A stretch of 18,110 nt of DNA from Deltaproteobacteria bacterium (GTDB lineage: Bacteria; Desulfobacterota; Syntrophia; Syntrophales; Smithellaceae): assembly GCA_011046295.1 (NCBI GenBank), contig DSAV01000144.1:1-18110 (forward strand), given 5' to 3'. Numbering within the stretch: the stretch's first letter is position 1; every line of letters starts with the position of its first letter. Shown here piece after piece: positions 8,152 to 15,874 of the stretch. The position numbers and the translations under genes are program-made. The notes beneath the pieces are model-generated. The model was not told the DNA's origin. It saw only the letters and a list, made by a program, of their open reading frames with translations, and did not search any database.

Positions 8152-8216
8152 CGCTTGCCTTCTTAGAGAAAGTTCGTTTTGCAGCATTTCTTATTGTGGC
8201 AAGCGCATGTGGTTTT
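8152..8216 (+). terminator. Possible terminator between converging genes
   Basis: CGCTTGCC (8152-8159) and GGCAAGCG (8198-8205) form a perfect 8-bp stem with a 38-nt loop, followed after a few bases by GGTTTTTT. It lies in the 134-nt space where the + strand acylation genes meet the - strand methyltransferase. The long loop makes efficient termination doubtful. Confidence 0.35.
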
Positions 8217-8273
8217 TTGAATCTATTTTACAAGTAATTCTTCCAAAAATATAAGCGGGCTTTTCTTCCGGGA

Positions 8274-8990
8274 TTATTTTATTTTCCTGGCGGAAATTAT
8301 CAGCCCGTTTCCGCCCATGAGAATTTTCCATGAATTTGTTTCGTCAAGCCAGTATTTTTTTTTGCCTTTTTCCCCTTTAATTTTTGTAAAAAGAAAAATC
8401 AGCAGAGAAACCGGCAAAAGAAATAGCTGATTATACTTTGTTTTCTCGCTGGTTATGTTCTCTATTTCCAGACCGGCGTAATTGAGCGCCATTTTTACCA
8501 GCGGATATGGGGGCCGGTTGATGTGGCCGTTATTTTTGTTTTCCTTTTCAAAGTATGGTTCCACCGGTTCCAGCACACCGTAAAAAATATTGCGCAGCCG
8601 GCATTCGATGTTTGAATAATTGGGGTAACTCATCGTGAAAAGGCCGCCTTTTTTTAAGACGCGGCTGAATTCACGAAAAGTATGGTACATGTTTTCCACA
8701 TGTTCCGGCCCGTCGATGCAGAACGCATAATCGAAAGAACCGTCATCAAAGGGAAAGCGCCCGTCAAGGTCCCCTTTGATGACGGGAATTTCCGGGTTGC
8801 AAAATAACGCAGTTCCGATATCCGCCGCGGTAACGTCAAAACCTTCGTTGTGGAGCATCCACGATAGTCTTCCCGTGCCGGCAGGAAAATCCAGGGCTTT
8901 TCCTTTGGGCATTTTTTTCATCATATCGACAACTATGTAGTGAATTTCATCAAGCGATCCTACCTGAAATTCCCGTCCGTAAACTTGCAT
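8274..8990 (-). CDS. Class I SAM-dependent methyltransferase
   Basis: A 238-aa protein of the Methyltransf_11/UbiG-like fold. Motif I reads ALDFPAGTGRL (about 32-42), a variant of the usual DxGxGxG with Pro-Ala in place of the first glycine; motif II is VTAADIG with the acidic ribose-binding residue, the central strand reads FDYAFCIDGPEHVEN (about 85-99), and the post-motif block is RVLKKGGLFTMSYP. The C-terminal third holds a hydrophobic stretch (about 194-207), perhaps a membrane-associating helix or a substrate lid. An AGAGGA precedes the ATG. It begins 36 nt after the apgM stop on the same strand, so the two are probably co-transcribed. The methyl acceptor is not evident; the N-terminus starting directly at the fold gives no clue. 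Confidence 0.85.
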   Translation of the reverse strand: MQVYGREFQVGSLDEIHYIVVDMMKKMPKGKALDFPAGTGRLSWMLHNEGFDVTAADIGTALFCNPEIPVIKGDLDGRFPFDDGSFDYAFCIDGPEHVENMYHTFREFSRVLKKGGLFTMSYPNYSNIECRLRNIFYGVLEPVEPYFEKENKNNGHINRPPYPLVKMALNYAGLEIENITSEKTKYNQLFLLPVSLLIFLFTKIKGEKGKKKYWLDETNSWKILMGGNGLIISARKIK

Positions 8991-9026
8991 ATTAAAATCC
9001 TCTTTAATTATTTTTCTGTTTCCGAC

Positions 9027-10235
9027 TTATGCCCCGAACTTCTGCAGTTTTCCCGCATGCGCCAGCGCGATAGCCATGAGTTTTTTCATCGGCATGCGCC
9101 CCAGACTTCCGCTAAGACACGCGGTTTCGCCAAAATTACTCGTGCTATCTGCGCGGCAGTTTTTAGCCCAGAGCAATACCGGAACGGGATGAAAACTGTG
9201 CGAGGCCATCACGGCGGGAGTGGAATGATCTCCTGTTACCACAAGCACATCCGGATTTAAAGAAAGAATCTCCGGCAAGAGCGAATCAACTCTCTCTATG
9301 ACTTTGATTTTTTCTTCGAAATTTCCGTCTTCGCCGCGGGAATCGGTCGCTTTTATGTGCACATAAAAGAAATTATATTTTCCATAGCCGGAGGCAAGCT
9401 GCTGAATTTCTTCTTCGATGGTGTTTGTTTCCTCTGCCAGCGTCATTTTCAGAAGTCTTGCCACGCCCTTATACATGGGATAGCTCGCGATAGCCAGAGG
9501 TTTCAAGCCGAAACGCCCGGAAAAAGAGGGGAATTCATGATAGCCGGAATAGCCGCGTAAAAGAAGGGCATTTGCCTGCTGTTCCTGCCTGAGCACATTT
9601 TTTACCTGCCCGGATAATTCTCTTATCGCCGCCGCTGTGTCATCAGCTTCTGGCGCCAGCGCCTGCGCCTCTATTGGTTCCACTCCCGTTTTCTGGGGGT
9701 CGGTTTCACTTACCTGTTCGGAAAAATTTCCTCCGCGCAGAACCACCAGCGCGCGGTGTTCCTTTTCCGTGACGAAAAATACTTCCTTCGCGTTTTGCAG
9801 GCGTACATTAGCTTTAAGCTTGATGCACAACAGCTTGTTTTTATCTGTTTCGAGCCGTCCCGCCCTCCTGTCCGCGATATGGCCGAATTTATCCAGCGTG
9901 GCGAAATTGGCGCGCATGTAGAGATCTCCGGGGGTCAATTCAAAATTTAGCCCCGCCGCGGAAAGCAGGCCGCGTCCGACGTTATATTTTACCGGATCGT
10001 AGCCGAAAAGAGCGAAGTGCGCCGGGCCGCTTCCGGGCGTTATGCCGATACCTACCGGATCAAGCAGGCCGGTGCTTCCCTGTGCCGCCAGCCTGTCCAG
10101 GTTCGGCGTCATTGCGGTTTCCAGTTCCGTTTTACCGCCCGGTTCTTTGGGCAGGCCGCCGAGGCCGTCCATTATCAGAAAAATTATTTTCTTTTCGTTT
10201 TTAGCGATTAGCTTTTCGATAATTTCCGTATCCAT
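9027..10235 (-). CDS. apgM: 2,3-bisphosphoglycerate-independent phosphoglycerate mutase, archaeal type
   Basis: Interconverts 3- and 2-phosphoglycerate in glycolysis/gluconeogenesis without a bisphosphoglycerate cofactor. The 402-aa length and sequence fit the ApgM branch of the alkaline-phosphatase superfamily. Visible metal and catalytic residues are Asp23 in IMDGLGG, the phosphoserine nucleophile Ser69 in TPGSGPAHFALFGYDP, and the late metal block GDHSTPAVMASHSFHPVP, where the Asp and His residues bind the second metal pair. The ATG has an AGGAG a few bases upstream (AAAAAGGAGTTTTTC on the - strand). This enzyme type is frequent in anaerobes that run gluconeogenesis from acetyl-CoA, in keeping with the acetate and acyl-CoA genes nearby. 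The methyltransferase gene follows after 36 nt; the crotonase lies 142 nt upstream with repeats between. Confidence 0.94.
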   Translation of the reverse strand: MDTEIIEKLIAKNEKKIIFLIMDGLGGLPKEPGGKTELETAMTPNLDRLAAQGSTGLLDPVGIGITPGSGPAHFALFGYDPVKYNVGRGLLSAAGLNFELTPGDLYMRANFATLDKFGHIADRRAGRLETDKNKLLCIKLKANVRLQNAKEVFFVTEKEHRALVVLRGGNFSEQVSETDPQKTGVEPIEAQALAPEADDTAAAIRELSGQVKNVLRQEQQANALLLRGYSGYHEFPSFSGRFGLKPLAIASYPMYKGVARLLKMTLAEETNTIEEEIQQLASGYGKYNFFYVHIKATDSRGEDGNFEEKIKVIERVDSLLPEILSLNPDVLVVTGDHSTPAVMASHSFHPVPVLLWAKNCRADSTSNFGETACLSGSLGRMPMKKLMAIALAHAGKLQKFGA

Positions 10236-10261
10236 GAAAAACTCCTTTTTAATGAGCCTGA

Positions 10262-10342
10262 TAGACTAAAGACTATAGGCTAAAATTATTTTATCCTCCG
10301 CGGCTCGTGCGGCGGGGAGCGTGAAGCGTATCTCGTGAAAGA
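10262..10342. repeat. Two short heptanucleotide repeat runs
   Basis: The gap between apgM and the crotonase gene holds two degenerate 7-nt period runs. At 10262-10282 the units are TAGACTA, AAGACTA and TAGGCTA. At 10321-10341 the units are GTGAAGC, GTATCTC and GTGAAAG. The GTGAAGC unit recurs at the right end of the window. The remainder of the 142-nt gap includes the 12-bp palindrome AGGCTTAAGCCT at 10361-10372. Confidence 0.5.
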
Positions 10343-10377
10343 TGCTGTACTCCCACCTTCAGGCTTAAGCCTTTCAC

Positions 10378-11160
10378 CTATCTCCCTTTGAAATTAGGTT
10401 TTCTTTTTTCCAGAAAGGCGCTCATGCCTTCTTTCTGGTCTTCGGTCGCGAAGCATTGCGCGATAGCGCCTATTTCAAGAGCTGAGGCGTTATCCAGCGA
10501 CATGTCAAAGCCGTAATTAATCGCGTTTTTGGCCATCTTGAGGGCGAAAGGCGGAAGCGCCGCGAGTTCCGCGGCAAACTTTTTTGTTTCTTCCATTAAT
10601 TTATCCGCAGGCAATACTTTGTTGACCAGGCCGATTTCATAGGCGCGCGCGGCGTTGATTTGCGCGCCGCTTAAAATTACTTCCTTGGCGATGCCCATGC
10701 CGACAAGCCGCGGCAGTCGCTGCGTGCCGCCCCAGCCGGGAATAACGCCGATTAAAATTTCCGGCTGGCCGAAAACGGCCTTTTCCGAGGCAAAGCGGAT
10801 ATCGCACGCTAGCGCTATCTCCGTTCCGCCGCCGAGCGCGAACCCGTTGACCGCGGCAATGGCGGGTTTGGGCATGGTTTCGATAAGCCGCATGGTTTTA
10901 TGTCCCATCTCCATCAGCTTGAGAATTTCCACGGACGTGGCGTTTTGCATTTGTGAAATATCCGCACCGGCTACAAAGGCCTTATCTCCCGCGCCGGTGA
11001 AAATTACCGCGCGTACATCATCGTTATTGATGCACGCGTTTACCGCGTCAAAAATCTCGCCCAGGACTTCCAGGTTCATGGCGTTTAAAACCTTGGGACG
11101 ATTGAAAGTAATTGTCGCTGTTTTTTCCCCGATTTCCAAAAGAATGTTTTGATATTCCAT
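10378..11160 (-). CDS. Enoyl-CoA hydratase (crotonase family)
   Basis: A 260-aa crotonase-fold protein that hydrates trans-2-enoyl-CoA to 3-hydroxyacyl-CoA, or runs in reverse as a 3-hydroxybutyryl-CoA dehydratase. The oxyanion-hole segment AFVAGADISQM (61-71) and the GGG loop (110-112) are present, and both catalytic glutamates of true hydratases are conserved: Glu114 in GGGTEIALACD and Glu134 in GQPEILIGVIPGWGGTQRL. This supports hydratase over isomerase activity. The C-terminus ends EGMSAFLEKRKPNFKGR, typical of crotonases. AAAGGA lies a few bases before the ATG. The gene is separated from the EMO gene by a strong terminator and a repeat-rich 330-nt gap, so it probably has its own promoter. 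Together with the thiolase and EtfAB/EMO it fits a short-chain acyl-CoA pathway. Confidence 0.94.
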   Translation of the reverse strand: MEYQNILLEIGEKTATITFNRPKVLNAMNLEVLGEIFDAVNACINNDDVRAVIFTGAGDKAFVAGADISQMQNATSVEILKLMEMGHKTMRLIETMPKPAIAAVNGFALGGGTEIALACDIRFASEKAVFGQPEILIGVIPGWGGTQRLPRLVGMGIAKEVILSGAQINAARAYEIGLVNKVLPADKLMEETKKFAAELAALPPFALKMAKNAINYGFDMSLDNASALEIGAIAQCFATEDQKEGMSAFLEKRKPNFKGR

Positions 11161-11260
11161 TTGTTATCCTTTCCTGAAGGGATTGTTAATTATGCCGCAC
11201 TCACTGCCACAAACGTTTAATGAAAATGAATGCCCTCGCGAGCAGGGGAAGCCGCCACCG

Positions 11261-11298
11261 GTCATTGCGAATCACGCCGTGGCGTAATGAAGCAATCC
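11261..11298 (+). repeat. Dispersed hairpin repeat, copy B
   Basis: Begins GTCATTGCGA and ends TGAAGCAATCC, with outer stem ATTGC/GCAAT (11264-11268 with 11292-11296) and inner stem ACGCC/GGCGT (11274-11278 with 11281-11285). It sits in the 330-nt gap between crotonase and the EMO gene. That gap also holds a second AAAGCAATCTT at about 11340-11350 and a GAGATTGC at 11360-11367, which look like further pieces of the same repeat, and ends in a terminator at 11432. I see no gene there. Confidence 0.75.
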
Positions 11299-11431
11299 CT
11301 TGCACCGCGCACCGCTATATTTGTAAAGGCATAGCGGCAAAGCAATCTTACGATACTTTGAGATTGCCGCGATGTGCTTAACGCTCAACAAAGCTTTTAT
11401 CTAGCTATCTCAATTTCAAAAAATTTTCCAT

Positions 11432-11468
11432 AAAAAAAGCCCGCCGGAAATGACAGGCGGGCTTTTTT
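11432..11468 (-). terminator. Rho-independent terminator of the etf-EMO unit
   Basis: GCCCGCC (11439-11445) pairs perfectly with GGCGGGC (11456-11462) around a 10-nt loop. Seven A's on the left and six T's on the right give a U-run in either direction. It lies 22 nt beyond the stop of the EMO gene on the - strand, which is its likely client. It could also block + strand readthrough. Confidence 0.92.
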
Positions 11469-11490
11469 GCAGCTAATCACTGTTCAACTA

Positions 11491-13614
11491 TCAAGTCGCG
11501 CAGACATCCACAGGTTCCTTAACTTCTTCCATGCCCATGGCTTTCAGCACGATTTCCGCGATATCCAGCGCAACCATGTTTTCCAGCGACCTGTCCTTGA
11601 TGCCGTCGGAAAACATCGTCAGACAGAAGGGGCAGGCTACCGCCACCGTTCCGGCTTTTGTTGCCGCGGCCTGATCCGCGCGCATATTATTGATGCGTTC
11701 GCCTTCTTCTTCCATCCACATCCGCGCGCCGCCCGCGCCGCAGCAGAAACTCTTGCTTAAGTTACGCTCCATTTCGACCAGCTTCAGGCCAGAAATGGCG
11801 TTGAGTACCTGACGGGGCTGTTTGTAGATGTCGTTGTAACGTCCCAAAAAGCACGAATCATGATACGTGAACAATCCCGTCAGCGGCTGTTTCAGGTTGA
11901 TTTTCCCCTTGGCCAGCAGCTCGGCGATGATTTCCGTGTGATGATAAACTTCGAAGTTTCCGCCGAAGTTCGGGTAATCCTTCTTCAGCGCGTTGTAACC
12001 GTGCGGGCAGATGGTGATGATTTTTTTCACGTTATATCCGTTCATCACCTCGATGTTGGTTTGCGCCTGCGTCTGGAAGAGATACTCATTGCCGCCGCGC
12101 ATGGCGGAATCGCCGCAGCATCCTTCCTCGCTGCCGAGGATGCCGAAGCTTACGCCCGCCGCCTGAAGTATCTTGGCGAAAGCTACGGCTACTTTCTTGC
12201 CGCGATCGTCGAACGAGCCGGAGCAGCCTACGTAGAAGAGGTATTCCACGTTCGGGTCTTCCGCCAGCGTTTTGATACCGAGGTCTTTAGCCCAGTCACC
12301 GCGCATATGCGCCCCGATTCCCCACGGGTTGGAGTTATTCTCCATGTTGCGGTAGGTAAGCTGCAACTCCGGTGAAAAGTCGGCTTCCATCAGAACTTTA
12401 TGCTGGCGCATGCCGACAATTTTCGGCACGTGTTCGATCGACGACGAGCAGTGTTCCATGCAGTACATACAGTTAGTGCAGTCCCAAAGTTCGTGCAGGT
12501 CGATAACATCGCCCACCAGCGCTTTTTGCGCGCCGTTTTCTTCCGCCGGTGTTTCTGCTCCTTCGGAGGCCTTGGCGGCCGCTTTCGCTTTCATCGCCGC
12601 GGGAACCTGTTCCAGCCAGTAATTCTTGATATCCTGAACCAGTTTTTTCGGCGAGAGATGCTTGCCGGAAAGATACGCCGGGCAGCCGTCCTGGCATCGT
12701 CCGCAGCGCGTGCAGGCGTCCGAATCAAAAATCTGTTTCCAGGTAAAATCATCCAGCTTGCCGACGCCGAAGGATTCCGCGTTTTCAAAATCGCGTATCG
12801 GCTCCAGATAGCCCGTCGGTTTCAAAGATATCAAAAAGTGGTTCAGCGGCGTGGTGACAATGTGCAAGAGCCGCGAATATGGGATATAGGCGATAAAGCC
12901 CATGGAAATAACCGCGTGCGCCAGCCAGCTTGTTTTATGCCACATTTTTGCCGTTTCTAAATCCATACCGGCAAACATGTGCGCCATCGTCCAGCCGACG
13001 AAAGACCAGACTTCCCACGAAGGGTTGGTGACATAAATGCGCAGGGCTTCCACGAGGAAACCGGTGGCGATGACGACCGCGATCAAAATCAGGACGAAAG
13101 CGTCGTCGGCCGTGTTGTCCGGTTTGCCTTTGTAGCCCAGCCTGTCCGGCTTCCAGATATAACGGCGGAAAAGCGCCATCAAAACTCCGATGAACACCAG
13201 CAGGCCGAACAAATCATACAAGAAGGAAACAGTCAGGTAAAAATTACCGCGCAGAAATACCCAGTCGAATAACGGCGCAGTGATATGGTGTTCCGTTGCG
13301 TCGAAAAAAGCGCCGAAGAACAAAATAAAAAAACCAAAAAAGATTAAGCCGTGCATTATTCCGGGGTAGGCGTCTTTCCAGGTTTTGAGCTGCAGAAACC
13401 CGTTTACGAAAAGCGATTTGAGCCTTTTGGGCAGTTGATCCCAGCGGATTTCTTCGTGACCCATGGCCCTCCACATTTTCCAGCGGCGGTATATGCCGTA
13501 GAAGAAGATAGCCAAAGCGATGGCGCTGGCCAGGTAAAGCCAGATTTCAAAAGTCTGCACGTTCCAGAAAATCTCACGGCCTTCGTTTCCTATTGCGAAT
13601 TCTGTGTGTTCCAT
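11491..13614 (-). CDS. Membrane cytochrome b/Fe-S/CCG oxidoreductase, ETF:menaquinone oxidoreductase (EMO) type
   Basis: A 707-aa electron-transfer membrane protein. The N-terminal part (about 20-260) has several transmembrane helices of the NarI-like cytochrome b kind with histidines able to bind haem (for example His88, His226, His233). Then come two ferredoxin-type motifs, Cys301/304/307/311 followed by Pro and Cys379/382/385/389 followed by Ser. Two HdrB-like CCG domains follow, with Cys464, Cys499-500 and Cys536, and with Cys588, Cys624-625 and Cys661. This layout, directly downstream of etfBA, is that of the ETF:(methyl)menaquinone oxidoreductases of syntrophic and aromatic-degrading Desulfobacterota, which pass electrons from acyl-CoA dehydrogenases through ETF to quinone. 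GGAGG lies 4 nt before the ATG. An Ala/Lys/Glu-rich stretch (about 337-366) widens the spacing between the two ferredoxin motifs. The gene is 214 nt from etfA with a large hairpin between. Confidence 0.9.
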   Translation of the reverse strand: MEHTEFAIGNEGREIFWNVQTFEIWLYLASAIALAIFFYGIYRRWKMWRAMGHEEIRWDQLPKRLKSLFVNGFLQLKTWKDAYPGIMHGLIFFGFFILFFGAFFDATEHHITAPLFDWVFLRGNFYLTVSFLYDLFGLLVFIGVLMALFRRYIWKPDRLGYKGKPDNTADDAFVLILIAVVIATGFLVEALRIYVTNPSWEVWSFVGWTMAHMFAGMDLETAKMWHKTSWLAHAVISMGFIAYIPYSRLLHIVTTPLNHFLISLKPTGYLEPIRDFENAESFGVGKLDDFTWKQIFDSDACTRCGRCQDGCPAYLSGKHLSPKKLVQDIKNYWLEQVPAAMKAKAAAKASEGAETPAEENGAQKALVGDVIDLHELWDCTNCMYCMEHCSSSIEHVPKIVGMRQHKVLMEADFSPELQLTYRNMENNSNPWGIGAHMRGDWAKDLGIKTLAEDPNVEYLFYVGCSGSFDDRGKKVAVAFAKILQAAGVSFGILGSEEGCCGDSAMRGGNEYLFQTQAQTNIEVMNGYNVKKIITICPHGYNALKKDYPNFGGNFEVYHHTEIIAELLAKGKINLKQPLTGLFTYHDSCFLGRYNDIYKQPRQVLNAISGLKLVEMERNLSKSFCCGAGGARMWMEEEGERINNMRADQAAATKAGTVAVACPFCLTMFSDGIKDRSLENMVALDIAEIVLKAMGMEEVKEPVDVCAT

Positions 13615-13686
13615 TGATCCTCCAAATATAATAAAAAGGGGGGTATTTACTTAAATGCTTAAAAAAGTTTATCACTTTTACGTTTT

Positions 13687-13734
13687 GTTTTTAGGTTGAG
13701 AACCAAAGATTTTTTCAGTTCTCAACCTAAAAAC
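13687..13734. repeat. Perfect 17-bp inverted repeat between etfA and the EMO gene
   Basis: GTTTTTAGGTTGAGAAC (13687-13703) is exactly complementary to 13718-13734, leaving a 14-nt loop. On the transcribed - strand it would form a strong hairpin in the 214-nt spacer between the etfA stop and the EMO start. The downstream side on that strand is AAAACG rather than a U-run, so it is not a standard terminator; attenuation, mRNA end protection or a mobile-repeat relic are all possible. The same spacer also carries a near-duplicate of 16 nt (GCATGC..GGGCTTC) at 13760 and 13794. Confidence 0.85.
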
Positions 13735-13828
13735 TTAATTTTTAAGTCCGGCATTCCCTGCATGCACTGGGCTTCGCTGCCGGATTCCGCCCGGCATGCG
13801 CCGGGCTTCACCTTCAGCCTTTACTTAT

Positions 13829-14800
13829 TTATCCTATCAGTTTTTTGCACGCGCCGGTTAATGCCGGCACTACTTTAAACAGATCATCCACTACGCCGTA
13901 ATCCGCTTTGGCGAAAATCGGCGCTTCCTCGTCCTTGTTGATGGCGACAATATATTTTGAAGAGCTCATGCCCGCCAGATGCTGAATAGCTCCGGAAATG
14001 CCGCAGGCGACGTACAGGTTGGGAGAAACTACTTTGCCTGTCTGTCCGACCTGGTCTTTTTGCTCACGCCAGCCGGCGTCCACCGCGGCGCGCGATGCTC
14101 CTACTGTTCCTCCCAGCACCGCGGCCAGCTCTTCCAGAATCGCAAATCCTTCAGGACCTTTCAATCCGCGCCCGCCCGAAACGATGGCGTTGGCTTCCGT
14201 GAGGTCTACTTTACCGCTGGTGTCTTTTTGTACTTCCAGAACCTTGCTTTTTTGGGCTTCCACTTTTACGTCCACTTTGGTTACTGCGCCCGCTTTGGCG
14301 TTTTCCACTGCCGGAAACACGTTGGGGCGCAATGACGCCATCTGCGGAGAAGCGCTTATTTCCACTTCGCCGAAGCATTTGCCCGCGTACATCGGGCGTG
14401 TGCAGGTCAGCTTGCCGCCGTCGATTTTTACGTCCGTGCAGTCCGTGGCTAGCCCCGTGGCCAGTTTGGCGGCCACGCGCGCGGACAGGTCCTTGCCCTG
14501 CACCGACGCGCCGAACAGCACTGCCGCCGGGTCGTTTTCTTTGATTATTTTCGCCGTGACTTCGGCGTGCGCTTCCGTCACATAAGGCTCAAGCGCCGCG
14601 TCTTCGCCGACGAATACTTTATCCACGCCGTATTTGCCCAGTTCGGCGGCTAAACTTTCCACGCCGGAACCAAGCAGAATCGCGCTTACTTCATCGCCGC
14701 CGGCGTCCGCGAGTTTTCTCGCGGTCGAAGCCAGCTCCAGGCTTATCTTTCTCAGCGCTCCTTCGCGCTGTTCTGCAACTATCATTATTCCTTTTGCCAT
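13829..14800 (-). CDS. etfA: Electron transfer flavoprotein alpha subunit
   Basis: Alpha subunit of the soluble EtfAB heterodimer that accepts electrons from acyl-CoA dehydrogenases. The C-terminal FAD domain is intact: SGGRGLKGPEGF (about 209-220), QVGQTGKVVSPNLYVACGISGAIQHLAGM-type flavin site (about 252-280, with the conserved GQTG and SGAIQH), and INKDEEAPIFAKADYGVVDDL. The N-terminal domain is the usual Rossmann-like fold. I start at the ATG at 14800 (323 aa) because GGAGGA lies 7 nt upstream; a TTG two codons earlier is nearly on top of that site. It starts 23 nt after etfB, and a membrane oxidoreductase follows, so the three probably act as one electron path. Confidence 0.96.
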   Translation of the reverse strand: MAKGIMIVAEQREGALRKISLELASTARKLADAGGDEVSAILLGSGVESLAAELGKYGVDKVFVGEDAALEPYVTEAHAEVTAKIIKENDPAAVLFGASVQGKDLSARVAAKLATGLATDCTDVKIDGGKLTCTRPMYAGKCFGEVEISASPQMASLRPNVFPAVENAKAGAVTKVDVKVEAQKSKVLEVQKDTSGKVDLTEANAIVSGGRGLKGPEGFAILEELAAVLGGTVGASRAAVDAGWREQKDQVGQTGKVVSPNLYVACGISGAIQHLAGMSSSKYIVAINKDEEAPIFAKADYGVVDDLFKVVPALTGACKKLIG

Positions 14801-14823
14801 TTTCAAATCCTCCGCTTCTTAAA

Positions 14824-15594
14824 TTAAATAACCTTTGCTTCTTCCCTGAGCAATCGCGCCAGTTCATCCGCTTTCTGTTCCGGTTCATCTCCGCAGATAA
14901 TCTTTCCGGGAGGCCTTGCCGGTGGCGGAACGGTTTTGGCGACTTTGGCTTTCACCTCGGTGGCAATGCCCAGCGCCGCCGCGTCTTTCACGTCGACCGG
15001 TTTCTTTTTAGCTTTCATAATGCCGGGAAGGGAAGCATAGCGCGGCTCGTTGAGGCCTTTTTGCGCCGTGACCACGCACGGCAGCGCCGTTTCAATCGAC
15101 AGTTGCGCTCCTTCGATGGGGCGGATAACTTTCACGGACGAGCCCGTGTATTCCAGTTTTGTCACCAGCGTCAGCTGGGGCAGCCCCAGAAGTTCGGCCA
15201 GCATCGCGCCGACCTGTCCTGAGTCATCATCGATGGCGCGCTGTCCGCAGAAGATGATGTCATGGGGCAAATCTTTGATTACGGCGGCCAGGGCCGAAGC
15301 CGTAACGTAAGCGTCGGCATTGTCGAGCGCCGGATCCGATACATGCACGCCCTTATCTGCGCCCATGGCCAGCGCCGTGCGGATGGTTTCCATCGCGCGC
15401 GCCTGTCCCACACAAACAACTGTTACGTCCCCGCCGTTTTTTTCCTTGAGGCGGAGCGCTTCTTCCACGCCGTACTCATCATAGGGGTTCATGACCCACT
15501 TGATTTGGCCTTCTTCGATACCCGAGCCGTCAGCTTTTACCTTGATTTGGGCTTCGGTATCGGGCACCTGTTTTACACATGCGATAATATTCAC
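14824..15594 (-). CDS. etfB: Electron transfer flavoprotein beta subunit
   Basis: Beta subunit of EtfAB, 256 aa. It shows the family's opening IIACVKQVPDTE, WVMNPYDEYGVEEALRLKE (about 33-51), GADKGVHVSD (about 78-87) and the signature region FCGQRAIDDDSGQVGAMLAELLG (about 114-136), followed by LPCVVTAQKGLNEPRYASLPGIMKAKKK. The start codon is GTG at 15594 with a strong AAGGAGG about 7 nt upstream. It is the first gene of etfB-etfA-EMO. A terminator behind acs at 15831-15871 separates it from that gene, so its promoter should lie in 15595-15830, where I could not place a convincing pair of boxes. Whether this ETF is a simple carrier or bifurcating cannot be settled by eye; the quinone-oxidoreductase neighbour favours a non-bifurcating role. 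Confidence 0.96.
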   Translation of the reverse strand: MNIIACVKQVPDTEAQIKVKADGSGIEEGQIKWVMNPYDEYGVEEALRLKEKNGGDVTVVCVGQARAMETIRTALAMGADKGVHVSDPALDNADAYVTASALAAVIKDLPHDIIFCGQRAIDDDSGQVGAMLAELLGLPQLTLVTKLEYTGSSVKVIRPIEGAQLSIETALPCVVTAQKGLNEPRYASLPGIMKAKKKPVDVKDAAALGIATEVKAKVAKTVPPPARPPGKIICGDEPEQKADELARLLREEAKVI

Positions 15595-15652
15595 CTTAAT
15601 ACCTCCTTATTTTTTTTCGAATGCTTTACTTTGCAGAACCAACATCGTTTTT

Positions 15653-15691
15653 GTCATTGCGAGCCCCGCTTTAAGCGGGGTGAAGCAATCT
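15653..15691 (+). repeat. Dispersed hairpin repeat, copy C
   Basis: Begins GTCATTGCGAG and ends TGAAGCAATCT, with outer stem ATTGC/GCAAT (15656-15660 with 15685-15689) and inner stem CCCCGC/GCGGGG (15664-15669 with 15675-15680). About 20 nt further on there is GGATTGCTTCGCTCAC at about 15708, and CCGCGATGAC at 15794-15803 resembles the inverted left end, so the full element may cover about 150 bp. It lies in the leader region of etfB. Confidence 0.8.
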
Positions 15692-15830
15692 ATTTTTTAT
15701 AGCGCCGGGATTGCTTCGCTCACTTAAGTTCCCCCAAGCGCTTTGCTCGGGACTTCGGCTTACCGCAAAGACGGCATTTTCTTTTTTTTGTCCCCGCGAT
15801 GACGGAGCGGCGATCATGCAGCCTTTTTGT

Positions 15831-15871
15831 AAAAAAGCCCGATCTCCTTTTGGGGGAAACCGGGCTTTTTT
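15831..15871 (-). terminator. Rho-independent terminator of acs
   Basis: AAAAAAGCCCG (15831-15841) and CGGGCTTTTTT (15861-15871) are perfectly complementary around a 19-nt loop that can itself add further pairing. It starts 3 nt after the acs stop codon on the - strand and ends in a U-run in that direction. Confidence 0.9.
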
Positions 15872-15874
15872 GGG

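Noticed and set aside
13687..13734. Ordinary rho-independent terminator between etfA and the EMO gene
   Set aside because: No U-run on the transcribed (-) strand, and stopping there would silence the EMO gene, which has no visible promoter of its own.
14801..14806. TTG at 14806 as the start of etfA
   Set aside because: It almost touches the GGAGGA site, while the ATG at 14800 has a normal 7-nt spacing.
3909..15691. CRISPR array
   Set aside because: The repeated units are single, kilobases apart and palindromic, with no regularly spaced spacers and no cas genes.
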